This document shows, piece by piece, positions 45,221 through 53,429 of a stretch of DNA of 64,000 bases (within the stretch, counting starts at the first letter, position 1; each line of letters starts with the position of its first letter). This DNA comes from Aureimonas populi (GTDB lineage: Bacteria; Pseudomonadota; Alphaproteobacteria; Rhizobiales; Rhizobiaceae): the NCBI RefSeq assembly GCF_017815515.1, contig NZ_CP072611.1, positions 682,001 through 746,000 on the forward strand, read 5' to 3'. The notes beneath the pieces were generated by a model. The model was not told the origin of the DNA. It did not search any database and worked only from the letters and a program-made list of their open reading frames with translations. The position numbers and the translations under genes are program-made.

Positions 45221-46012
45221 TCAGATCACCGAGCCGCGCGCGGCGATGCCGCCATCCAGCGTCACGACCGTGCCGGTGATGTAACCTGCCTTCGGCGAGG
45301 CGAGAAAGGCGCAGAGATCGGCGACCTCCAGCGCGGTGGCCGCGCGCTTGCCCGGATATTTGTCGAACAGCTCCTCCCAGCGGGATTCGTCGCCCAGCAT
45401 GTCGATGGCCTTGCGTTTCATGATCTTCAACATCCGCTGCGTGTCCACCGGGCCCGGATTGACGCCCACCACGCGGATGCCGTGGTCGAGGCTGCGCCCC
45501 CCGATGGCCTTGGTGAAGGACATGAGCGCGGCGTTGCCGGTCGAGCCGGCGAAGTAGCTGGCGTCCCAGTTCTCCCCCGAATTGCCGATGACGTTGACGA
45601 TGACGCCGCCCTTGCCCTTGCGCCGGTTCCAGAACTCGCGCGACAGGGTGATGTAGCCGAAGACCTTGAGCTCGAAGCCCGCGCGCAGCGCCTCGTCGCT
45701 CACATCCTCGATGGAGCCGGCCGGAATGTCGCCGGCGTTGTTGATCAGGATGTCCACGTCTCCGCAGGCAGCCGCCAGGGCGACCATCGCCTCGGTGGAG
45801 CCGAGGTCGCCCGGATGAAGCGTGACGGAGACGGGGAAGCGCTCCAGCTCCGCCTTCAGGCCCTCCAGCGCGGCCCCGTTCCGGGCAGCGAGATGCAGAT
45901 GGCACCCCTCCTCGGCCAGGACCTTCGCGAGCGCGTGGCCAATTCCCTGCGACGCCCCGGTGATGAGCGCCACCTTTCCTTCAAGCCCGAGTTGCACGGC
46001 CGGATTCTCCAT
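45221..46012 (-). CDS. SDR-fold protein lacking the YxxxK catalytic motif
   Basis: First gene of the minus-strand operon, 263 residues. The cofactor motif TGASQGIG is at 18-25 and NNAG at 91-94, so NAD(P) binding is likely. The catalytic segment reads YFAGSTGNAALMSF (153-166). Aligned to the usual YxxxKAAL, the lysine position is Asn160 and the tyrosine position Gly156. A subgroup of SDR proteins with this AGSxGNAAL segment exists in proteobacteria, as I recall, without a defined reaction. The start at 46012 has no strong ribosome site; GTG at 45997, with GGAG nine bases upstream, is a good alternative. Confidence 0.85.
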   Translation of the reverse strand: MENPAVQLGLEGKVALITGASQGIGHALAKVLAEEGCHLHLAARNGAALEGLKAELERFPVSVTLHPGDLGSTEAMVALAAACGDVDILINNAGDIPAGSIEDVSDEALRAGFELKVFGYITLSREFWNRRKGKGGVIVNVIGNSGENWDASYFAGSTGNAALMSFTKAIGGRSLDHGIRVVGVNPGPVDTQRMLKIMKRKAIDMLGDESRWEELFDKYPGKRAATALEVADLCAFLASPKAGYITGTVVTLDGGIAARGSVI

Positions 46013-46286
46013 GAATGCAATATTCTTATAATTGCATACCTGGAGACGACGCGCTGTCCAGCAAAAAAAGCGCAACTCTTTCGCGTCCCGACTGCAATCA
46101 GGCCTTGCAAGACCGGTATGCGCAAATTTTCAGCCCGCTGAACACGAGTTTCGCAACGAGTGTCGAAACATAGGGCAAGAGGAAGAAAGTGCCTGACGGA
46201 ACGCAGAAACCGTATTGACGTATACATAAATTCGTTGTGCGAATACGAAATGGATCGCCTCCTGGTCCGCCGCGCCGGAGTTTTCG
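46013..46286. promoter_or_regulatory. Divergent promoter region between the SDR operon and the CUT1 importer
   Basis: An A+T-rich gap of 274 bases. Next to the SDR-like start is an inverted repeat, ATGCAAT at 46015-46021 and ATTGCAT at 46031-46037. Nearer the importer are TTGACG (46215-46220, a possible -35), GTATAC (46220-46225) and TTCGT/ACGAA arms around 46231-46249. No clear -10 could be fixed. ATAC half-sites again suggest a GntR-type operator. The region is the best place for the control of both operons. Confidence 0.4.
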
Positions 46287-47372
46287 ATGGCCCATGTCCA
46301 GCTCAGGAAGGTCAGCAAGGCCTATGAAGGTGCCGAGACGAGCACCATCACGGACCTCGACCTCCATGTCGGCAGCGAGGAATTCGTCGTGCTCGTCGGA
46401 CCCTCGGGCTGCGGCAAGTCCACCACGCTGCGCATGGTCGCAGGGCTGGAGGACCCCACCGGGGGCGAGATCTGGATCGGCGAGCGCCGGGTGGACCGCC
46501 TCGACCCGCGTGAACGAAACATCGCCATGGTGTTCCAGAACTACGCGCTCTACCCGCACATGACCGTGGCCGAGAACATGAGCTTCGGCCTGCGCCTCGC
46601 ACGCGTTCCCAAGGCCGAGATCCGCGCCAGGGTAGAGGAAGCGGCCCGCATCCTCGACATCGGCGCGCTGCTGGACCGCCGGCCCAAGGCCCTGTCGGGC
46701 GGGCAGCGCCAGCGCGTCGCCATGGGCCGGGCCATCGTGCGCGACCCCGCCGTCTTCCTCTTCGACGAACCGCTCTCCAACCTCGACGCCAAGCTGCGCG
46801 GCCAGATGCGCGCGGAAATCCGCCGGCTCCAGAACCGCCTGCGCGCCACCACCATCTATGTGACGCACGACCAGGTGGAGGCCATGACGCTCGCTGACCG
46901 GGTGGTGGTCATGAATGGCGGCGTGATCGAGCAGGAGGGTCCGCCGCAGGAGCTCTACGCCCGGCCTCGCACGCGGTTCGTCGCCGGTTTTCTCGGCAGC
47001 CCGACGATGAACTTCCTGCCCGGCCGCGTGGAGGCGCAGGGGGGCGAGCCCCGTCTGCGCCTCGCGGATGATCTGACCCTCCCCTTGCCGCCGGCGCTCG
47101 CGAACCGCTGCGGGGAGCGGCGGGAGGTGGAGATCGGGCTGCGACCCGAGCATTTTCTTCCCGCCGCCGGCGCCGAGGCCGACCTGGCCGTGCCGGTGGA
47201 GATGGTGGAGGCGCTCGGCGCCACCGCGCTCGTGCACTTCACGCTTGCCGGCCAGCCCTGCACCGCCGCCCTGCCCCCGGACGATGCGCGGCCGGCGGGA
47301 AGCCGTCAGCCGCTGAGGATCGCGCGCGAGCGCATGATCCTCTTCGACCGTATTTCGGGCCTTGCGCTCTGA
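46287..47372 (+). CDS. ABC sugar transporter ATPase, MalK/UgpC family
   Basis: A 361-residue ATPase of the CUT1 class. Walker [10 protein letters not shown] (near residue 37), signature [15 protein letters not shown], Walker [13 protein letters not shown] and a C-terminal MalK-type regulatory domain ([20 protein letters not shown] onward) are present. GGAG lies six bases before the ATG. It is unusually the first gene of its operon, ahead of the binding protein and permeases. Substrates of this class are sugars, polyols or glycerol-3-phosphate esters. Confidence 0.93.
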   Translation: MAHVQLRKVSKAYEGAETSTITDLDLHVGSEEFVVLVGPSGCGKSTTLRMVAGLEDPTGGEIWIGERRVDRLDPRERNIAMVFQNYALYPHMTVAENMSFGLRLARVPKAEIRARVEEAARILDIGALLDRRPKALSGGQRQRVAMGRAIVRDPAVFLFDEPLSNLDAKLRGQMRAEIRRLQNRLRATTIYVTHDQVEAMTLADRVVVMNGGVIEQEGPPQELYARPRTRFVAGFLGSPTMNFLPGRVEAQGGEPRLRLADDLTLPLPPALANRCGERREVEIGLRPEHFLPAAGAEADLAVPVEMVEALGATALVHFTLAGQPCTAALPPDDARPAGSRQPLRIARERMILFDRISGLAL

Positions 47373-47401
47373 CCCTCTTCGCTCGCGCTTCAGGGAGAAC
47401 C

Positions 47402-48709
47402 ATGGACATGACGCCCTACCGACTTCTCTTTGCCGGCCTCGCCTGCGCCACCTGTCTTTCGGCGGGCAGCGCCGCCGCACAGGACATCTGCGAGGATGGG
47501 CAGGCCGTCACGCTGACCATCCTGCGCACGCCGGGCAACTACCCCTATCCCGCCGCCATGAAGGCCTGGCAGGAGAAGCACCCTTGCGTCTCCTTCGAGA
47601 TCAACGAGGTGCCCTTCGCCCAACTGGCCGACACCATCTCCGTGCAGGCCGCCGGCGCCAGTCCGCCCGACATCATCGTCTATGACGGGCCGAACACCCA
47701 GTCCTACGCCGAGGCCGGCATCCTCCTGCCCGTCACCGACTACCTGCCGGACGGCTGGGAGGACGACATCCTGCCGGCGACGCGCGCCGAGCATTCCTAC
47801 AATGGCGAAGTCTATTCGCCCGGCATCGAGCAGACCACGGTCGCGCTCTACTACAATCGCGCGCTGGTGGAGGCCGCCGGCATCGAACCGCCGCAGACGC
47901 TGGAGGAGGCGTGGACCTGGCCGGAGGCGCTGGAGGCCTTCAAGGCCTGCCAGCAGGGCCCCGCGGGCGCGCCCGATATCTGGGGCCTCGGCCCCACGCG
48001 CTTCGGCAACGGCCAGCCGGGCCTCGTCTATCAGGACCTTCTCTACCAGCGCTCCAACGGCGATCCCGAGGCGCCGCAGGACAGTTCCGCCTTCAGGACC
48101 TTCTGGGCGCTTTCCCCGGACGGCTCCACGGTGGAGGGCTATCTCGACACGCCCGAAGCCATCGAGGCTCTGACCTTCTACCGTGCCATGTTCAACGAGG
48201 AGGGCGTCGCGCCCAAGGTCGGCATTCCCAACGCCTTCTTCGACGGCAAGGCCTGCTTCTACATCGACACGCCGGCGGCTGGAAACGCGCTCCTCGCCGA
48301 ACCGACGATCGAATGGGGCATCACCCCGCTGCCCTATTTCCGCACGCCCGTCGTCCACACCGGCTCGACCACCTTCGGGGCCACGGCCCGTTCGGCCCAT
48401 CCCGAGGTGGCGGCCCGCTTCGTCGTCGAGATGTCGTGGGGCGAATACGCCTACATGAATGTCAGCCAGCGCGGGAACCTCCCCACGCTCCGAAGCCTCT
48501 TCGAGCGCTTCGACATCTATGACGATTATCCGATGAAGGTCTTCGTCGACCAGCTCGAGAGCTGGGGGCAGCCCCGCCCGCCGAGCCCCCGCTTCGCCCA
48601 GTACGACCGGATCGTGAGCGAGGCCCTGCGCGACGTCGCCTTCGGGGGCGACCCGGAGCGCGCCATGGCGGGCGCCGAGCGCAACGTCCAGCGCGCACTG
48701 GAGCGCTGA
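47402..48709 (+). CDS. ABC sugar-type substrate-binding protein (family 1)
   Basis: A 435-residue periplasmic receptor with a signal peptide (cleavage near GSAAAQD) and a Cys pair soon after (DICEDGQA, HPCVSFEI). Typical extracellular solute-binding motifs follow, such as PPDIIVYDGPNTQSYAEAG and YSPGIEQTTVALYYNRALVEAAG. AGGGAG precedes the first ATG closely; ATG at 47408 is also possible. It belongs to the CUT1 importer; the ligand is unknown. Confidence 0.92.
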   Translation: MDMTPYRLLFAGLACATCLSAGSAAAQDICEDGQAVTLTILRTPGNYPYPAAMKAWQEKHPCVSFEINEVPFAQLADTISVQAAGASPPDIIVYDGPNTQSYAEAGILLPVTDYLPDGWEDDILPATRAEHSYNGEVYSPGIEQTTVALYYNRALVEAAGIEPPQTLEEAWTWPEALEAFKACQQGPAGAPDIWGLGPTRFGNGQPGLVYQDLLYQRSNGDPEAPQDSSAFRTFWALSPDGSTVEGYLDTPEAIEALTFYRAMFNEEGVAPKVGIPNAFFDGKACFYIDTPAAGNALLAEPTIEWGITPLPYFRTPVVHTGSTTFGATARSAHPEVAARFVVEMSWGEYAYMNVSQRGNLPTLRSLFERFDIYDDYPMKVFVDQLESWGQPRPPSPRFAQYDRIVSEALRDVAFGGDPERAMAGAERNVQRALER

Positions 48710-48712
48710 GCC

Positions 48713-49663
48713 ATGAAGGGCGCGACGATTCCCGTGACGGAGCCGGGCGCGCAGGCGGGCCGGGCGGCCGCGGACATTGGCGCCCATCCGCGCCAGAGGC
48801 GCGACCGGCGGGCCGCCTTCGTCTTCCTCGCGCCCTTCATGCTCCTCCTGATCGTCTTCCAGTACGTCCCGCTCGCCGTGATGGCCCGCAACAGCGTCCT
48901 GGACTACACGCTGCTCAACCCGTCGGACTGGTCCTTCGTCGGCCTGCGCAATTTCGAGGACATGATCGCCTATGACGACGCGCTGACCAGCTTCGGCGCC
49001 ACGTTCCTCTTCGCCTTCGGCGTCGTCCTCCTCGTCGTCCCGCTCGCTCTGGCGCTGGCGCTCTTCCTGAACTCCAAGCTGCCCGCGCGCGGCCTCGTGC
49101 GGGCCATCGTCATGCTGCCCGTCGTCACCTCCGCCGTGGTGGTGGCGACGATCTGGTCGTTCCTGCTCGACCCGTCGAACGGCCTGGTCAACGGCGCGCT
49201 GGCCGGCGCGGGCCTTCCCCGCCAGCCCTTCCTCACGAGCGTGGATCAGGCCCTTCCGGCCATCGTCGCCATGATGGCCTGGCAGCAGGTCGGCTTCGGC
49301 GCGATCCTTTTCCTGGGGGGCCTGCAAGGGGTGCCGGCCGAACTGAGCGAGGCGGCGCGGATCGACGGGGCCACGCGCCTGCAGGTGCTGCGGAACATCA
49401 CCATCCCGCTCCTGACGCGCACCACGCTCTTCGTGGTGGTCATCATGACCGTCTTCTCCCTCCAGGCCTTCGCCCCGGCCTTCCTGATGACGATGGGCGG
49501 CCCGCAGGAATCGACCAACCTTATCGTCTACCACATCTACCGGACGGCCTTCGTGATGCAGCAGCCGGGCTACGCCTCCGCGCTCTCGGTGGTCCTCCTC
49601 CTCATCGTCCTCGCGATCTCGCTGGCGCAGATGCATCTCCTGCGCGCCCGGTGGAACTACTGA
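48713..49663 (+). CDS. ABC sugar transporter permease, UgpA/MalF-like
   Basis: A 316-residue permease with about six helices after a soluble N-terminus of 30-35 residues. The EAA loop LSEAARIDGATRLQVLRNIT is near residue 205. GGAG lies nine bases before the ATG and the start is three bases after the binding-protein stop. It forms the heterodimer with the permease at 49666-50511. Confidence 0.93.
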   Translation: MKGATIPVTEPGAQAGRAAADIGAHPRQRRDRRAAFVFLAPFMLLLIVFQYVPLAVMARNSVLDYTLLNPSDWSFVGLRNFEDMIAYDDALTSFGATFLFAFGVVLLVVPLALALALFLNSKLPARGLVRAIVMLPVVTSAVVVATIWSFLLDPSNGLVNGALAGAGLPRQPFLTSVDQALPAIVAMMAWQQVGFGAILFLGGLQGVPAELSEAARIDGATRLQVLRNITIPLLTRTTLFVVVIMTVFSLQAFAPAFLMTMGGPQESTNLIVYHIYRTAFVMQQPGYASALSVVLLLIVLAISLAQMHLLRARWNY

Positions 49664-49665
49664 CC

Positions 49666-50511
49666 ATGGCCCGTTCCCCCCTGGCGCGCATCGCCGCGCT
49701 TTCAGCCATCCTCGTCATCATCGCGGTCGTGTTCCTGGCTCCCTATGCCTGGATCGTCTCCTCCTCCTTCAAGAACCAGTTCACCCTCTTCGGCGACGTC
49801 TCGCCGCTGTCCTGGCGCGCCTTCGTGCCGATCGGGGGCACGCTGGAAAACTACGTCTCGCTCATCGGCCGCACCAACATCCTGCGCGCGCTCATGAACA
49901 CCGCGCTCGTCTCGGCGGCGCAGGTGGCGCTCACGCTCATCCTGTGCGCCATGGCGGCCTATGCCCTGACGCGCATCCGCTTTCCCGGCGCCAATCTGGT
50001 GTTCGTTCTCATTCTCCTGACCTTTCTCATGCCCATCGAGGCGCTGATGGTGCCGCTCTATCAGGTGGTCTCTGGGCTGGGCCTGGCGAACACGCTCACC
50101 GGCGTCCTCATCCCCTGGATCGCCAGCCCTTTCGGCCTCTTCCTCCTGCGCCAGGCCTTCGAGGAGCTGCCGCGCGAGCTGGAGGACGCCGCGCGCATCG
50201 ACGGGGCGGGCCATGCGACGATCTTCCTGCGCATCATCCTTCCCAACATGAAGGTGCCGCTCCTCACCCTCGGGCTCGTCACCTTCCTCTTCTCCTGGAA
50301 CAGCTTCCTCTGGCCGCTGGTGATCGTCCAGACGCCGGACCAGCAGCTCATCCAGGTGGCGATCGCCCAGCAGGGCTCGCCCACGCAGCTCCCCAACTGG
50401 GGCGAGACCTTCGCCGGCGCGACCGTCGCCACCGTGCCCCTCATCATCGTCTTCCTCCTCCTGCAACGATATTTCACGCAAGGGATGACGATGAGCGGAA
50501 TCAAGGGATAG
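49666..50511 (+). CDS. ABC sugar transporter permease, UgpE/MalG-like
   Basis: A 281-residue partner permease. The EAA loop LEDAARIDGAGHATIFLRI is near residue 185, and the ending YFTQGMTMSGIKG is typical of MalG-type subunits. ATG at 49666 lies two bases after the previous stop; an in-frame GTG at 49651 has no ribosome site. It completes the importer and is followed four bases later by the aldolase-like gene. Confidence 0.93.
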   Translation: MARSPLARIAALSAILVIIAVVFLAPYAWIVSSSFKNQFTLFGDVSPLSWRAFVPIGGTLENYVSLIGRTNILRALMNTALVSAAQVALTLILCAMAAYALTRIRFPGANLVFVLILLTFLMPIEALMVPLYQVVSGLGLANTLTGVLIPWIASPFGLFLLRQAFEELPRELEDAARIDGAGHATIFLRIILPNMKVPLLTLGLVTFLFSWNSFLWPLVIVQTPDQQLIQVAIAQQGSPTQLPNWGETFAGATVATVPLIIVFLLLQRYFTQGMTMSGIKG

Positions 50512-50515
50512 CCGA

Positions 50516-51307
50516 ATGACCAGCCCGTCCTCCCTGTCGTGCAACCCGAGGCCGGCCCGCTGCTCCCAGGAGGAGTGGGAAACGCGCGTGAGCCTTGCCG
50601 CCGCCTATCGCATGGTGGCGAGGCTGGGGCTCGACGACCTGATCTACAACCACATCTCGCTGCGCCTGCCCGGCACGCACGACCGGTTCCTGATCAACCC
50701 CTATGGGCTGCTCTTCTCCGAGATCACCGCCTCGTCGCTGGTGAAGATCGACACGGCCGGCAACAAGCTGGAGGAGACGCCTCATTCGGTGAACGTCGCC
50801 GCCTTCGTCATCCACGCGGCGATCCACAAAGCGCGCGAGGACGCGCATTGCGTGCTCCACACCCATTCGGACGCCTCGACCGCCGTCTCGGGCCAGCCGC
50901 AGGGCCTTCTGCCGCTCTCGCAATTCGCCATGCGCTTCTACAACCGGCAGGGCTTCCACGAATATGAGGGCGTCGCCATAGACCTGCCCGAGCAGGAGCG
51001 CCTCGTGGCGCATCTGGGCTCGAACCCGGTCATGCTGATGCGCAATCACGGCATCCTCACCGTCGGGCGCACGCCGGGCGAGGCGTTCATGCTGCTCTAC
51101 TATTTCGAGCGCGCGGCCAAGATCCAGCTTTCCATGCAGGCCGCCGCCGCCTCCGGCGTGCCGCTGACCATGCCCAGCCCCGAGGTCTGCGAGAAGGCCG
51201 CACGCCAGTTCTGGGAGCTGAAGGGGGATATCCTCGTGCCGGGCGAGCGCGAATGGCCCGCGCTCATGCGCCAGCTCGACCGCGACGATCAGGGCTATCG
51301 CCAGTAG
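50516..51307 (+). CDS. Class II aldolase/adducin family protein
   Basis: A 263-residue protein of the L-fuculose-phosphate aldolase/adducin fold. Zinc-type histidines appear in VLHTHSDAS (near residue 118) and RNHGILT (near 180). In aldolases a catalytic Glu comes in an SSE-like segment before them; here that region reads NVAAFVIHAAIHKA and shows no obvious equivalent, as in adducin-like members. It is directly downstream of the sugar importer, so a phosphorylated sugar or acid substrate is possible, but aldolase activity should not be assumed. Confidence 0.88.
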   Translation: MTSPSSLSCNPRPARCSQEEWETRVSLAAAYRMVARLGLDDLIYNHISLRLPGTHDRFLINPYGLLFSEITASSLVKIDTAGNKLEETPHSVNVAAFVIHAAIHKAREDAHCVLHTHSDASTAVSGQPQGLLPLSQFAMRFYNRQGFHEYEGVAIDLPEQERLVAHLGSNPVMLMRNHGILTVGRTPGEAFMLLYYFERAAKIQLSMQAAAASGVPLTMPSPEVCEKAARQFWELKGDILVPGEREWPALMRQLDRDDQGYRQ

Positions 51308-51308
51308 G

Positions 51309-52592
51309 ATGGAGCGGCGTCTGCATCTGGGCCTCTTCCTCATCGGGACGGGCAGCCACATCTCGGGCTGGCGCATGCCGGGCGCCGTCGACAGTTTCGA
51401 GGATCTGCCCGCGATCCTCGACATTGCCCGCGAGGCCGAGCGCGCCCTGTTCGACCTCATCTTCGTGGGCGACAATCTCAACGCCGACCCGGGCGCTCAT
51501 CCCTCCTATTGTTCGCGCCTCGAACCGCTGACCATGCTGTCGGCGGTCGCCACCGCGACCTCGCGGATCGGCCTCGGCGCGACCGCATCGACCACCTATG
51601 GCGATCCCTGGACCCTGGCGCGCGCCTTCGCCTCGCTCGACCATATTTCCGGCGGGCGGGCGGCGTGGAATTCGGTGACGACGGCCAACCCGCAGGCGGC
51701 CGCCAATTTCGGCATGGTCCACCCCGACCACGCGCGGCGCTACGAGATGTCGGGCGAGTTCATCGAGGCGGTGAGGAAGCTCTGGGACGCCTGGGCGCCG
51801 GGGGCGCTCATCAGGGACACGGCGTCCGGCCGCTATTTCGATGCCGCGAAGATCGCGCCGATCGACCATGAGGGCGCCTTCTTCAGGGTGAAGGGACCGC
51901 TCAACATCTCGCGCTCCCCGCAGGGGCGGCCGGTGATCCTCCAGGCCGGCGGCTCCGAGGCGGGGCAGGACCTCGCGGCCCGGCACGCGGACGTGGTCTT
52001 CACCGTCACCCAGGACAAGGACGAGGCAAGGGCCTTCTACGCCGGGCTGAAGGCGCGCCTGCCCGCGCACGGACGGGGCCCCGGTGACCTCGTCGTCCTT
52101 CCCGGCGTCATGCCCGTCGTGGCCGAGACGGAGCGGCAGGCTCGCAACAAGCTCGCAGCGCTCCAGGGCTTCGTGGACGAGGCGACGGCCCTCGGCATGC
52201 TTTCCGAGCGCTTCAACCAGGATATGAGCCGGTTCGATCTCGACGGCCCGATCCCCGACCTCGGGCGGAACGAAGCCTATCATGCCTTCGCCTCCGCCAT
52301 GCTCGGCAAGGCGAGGCGCGAGAACATGACGCTTCGCGACCTCTACAACCTCGTGGCCGCCGCGCGCGGACACTGGGTCCTGTGCGGCTCGGCCGACTTC
52401 GTGGCCGACACGCTGGAGGACTGGTTCCGCAGCAAAGCCGCCGACGGGTTCAACGTCATGCCCCCCTGGTTCATGGAGGGCTTCACGGACTTCACCCGCC
52501 TGGTGGTGCCGCGCCTCCAGGAGCGCGGGCTGTTCCGCAAGGCCTATGAAGGCCGCACGCTCCGCGAGAATCTCGGATTGCGGCCGGCATGA
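51309..52592 (+). CDS. LLM-class flavin-dependent monooxygenase (NtaA/SnaA/DszA type)
   Basis: A 427-residue luciferase-like enzyme using FMNH2 supplied by a separate reductase. Family landmarks are TASTTYGDPWTLARAFASLD (near residue 95), GGRAAWNSVTT and, later, GRPVILQAGGSEAGQDLAARHAD with the phosphate-binding SEAG. Relatives oxidise nitrilotriacetate, EDTA, sulfones and similar compounds, often cleaving a C-N or C-S bond. It starts just after the aldolase-like stop and overlaps the alpha/beta hydrolase by ATGA. No flavin reductase gene is in the window. Confidence 0.91.
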   Translation: MERRLHLGLFLIGTGSHISGWRMPGAVDSFEDLPAILDIAREAERALFDLIFVGDNLNADPGAHPSYCSRLEPLTMLSAVATATSRIGLGATASTTYGDPWTLARAFASLDHISGGRAAWNSVTTANPQAAANFGMVHPDHARRYEMSGEFIEAVRKLWDAWAPGALIRDTASGRYFDAAKIAPIDHEGAFFRVKGPLNISRSPQGRPVILQAGGSEAGQDLAARHADVVFTVTQDKDEARAFYAGLKARLPAHGRGPGDLVVLPGVMPVVAETERQARNKLAALQGFVDEATALGMLSERFNQDMSRFDLDGPIPDLGRNEAYHAFASAMLGKARRENMTLRDLYNLVAAARGHWVLCGSADFVADTLEDWFRSKAADGFNVMPPWFMEGFTDFTRLVVPRLQERGLFRKAYEGRTLRENLGLRPA

Positions 52593-53429
52593 TGAAGACC
52601 CTGCCCGCGCCCCGGGGGGGCGAAGTCGCCTACCGGACCTTCGGAACCGACGGCCCCTGGCTCATCCTCATCCATGGCTGGTGCGGCTCGGCGGCCCATT
52701 GGGACCGGATCGCGCCGGCGCTCTCGGCGGATCGTCGTATCCTGGCGATGAGCCATCCGGGCTTCGGCGGCACCGCGGCGCCCCCGAAGGCCGGCCGCAC
52801 CATAGACGCCATGGCCGAGGCCGTGATCGCGGTGCTGGACGATGCCGGAGCGCGAAGCGCCCTCCTTCTCGGCCATTCCATGGGCGGCCCCATCGCCACC
52901 GAGGCGGCGATCCTGCTCGGCCCCCGCGCCGAGGGGCTGATCGGCCTCGATACGCTGAGCGACCGGGGCTATTACGGCCGCCAGACGGCTGAAGAGATCG
53001 CAAGGCGCCGCCGCCTGTTCGAGGCGGATTTCGCCGGCGTCATGCGCCGGATGGTCGACGATATCGCCCGCCCCTCGACGCCGGAGACCTTGCGCGCGGC
53101 CATCGCGGAGCAGATGTCGCGCGTTCCCGCCGGCTTCGCGCTAGGACGTCAAGGACAGTCTCTTCGCCTGGGACGTGGAGGCGCGCTGGCCGCTGGTGCC
53201 GTGCCGCGCCCTCCTCCTGAACTCCCCGCATGTCGCGCGCCTCGCCCATCCCGACCCGATGCCCTGTTTCGCCCGGACGCCCGTCGAGACCTGCGAGTCC
53301 GGTCATTTCCCGATGGTGGAGCATCCCGGGATGATCGTCACCCGTCTGCGGCGCTGCCTCGCGAGGGTTCGACAGTCGGAGCCGGGCGCATATGCGCGTT
53401 CAGGAGGCTCATCAGCGCGTCCAGCATGA
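52589..53429 (+). pseudogene. Alpha/beta hydrolase with a one-base frameshift near 53141
   Basis: The first 184 or so codons encode a normal alpha/beta hydrolase: oxyanion region HGWCGSAAHWD, nucleophile Ser in LLGHSMGGPIA near residue 97. At about 53141 the reading frame changes to Arg/Pro-rich, non-protein-like sequence that runs to 53485. The plus-one frame from 53145 resumes the family: DVKDSLFAWDVEARWPLVPC, then ESGHFPMVEHP with the catalytic His. Removing one G from CTAGGAC would restore FALDVKDSLF. Either the gene is damaged or the sequence has an error here. Its end overlaps the converging RpiR gene. Confidence 0.8.
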
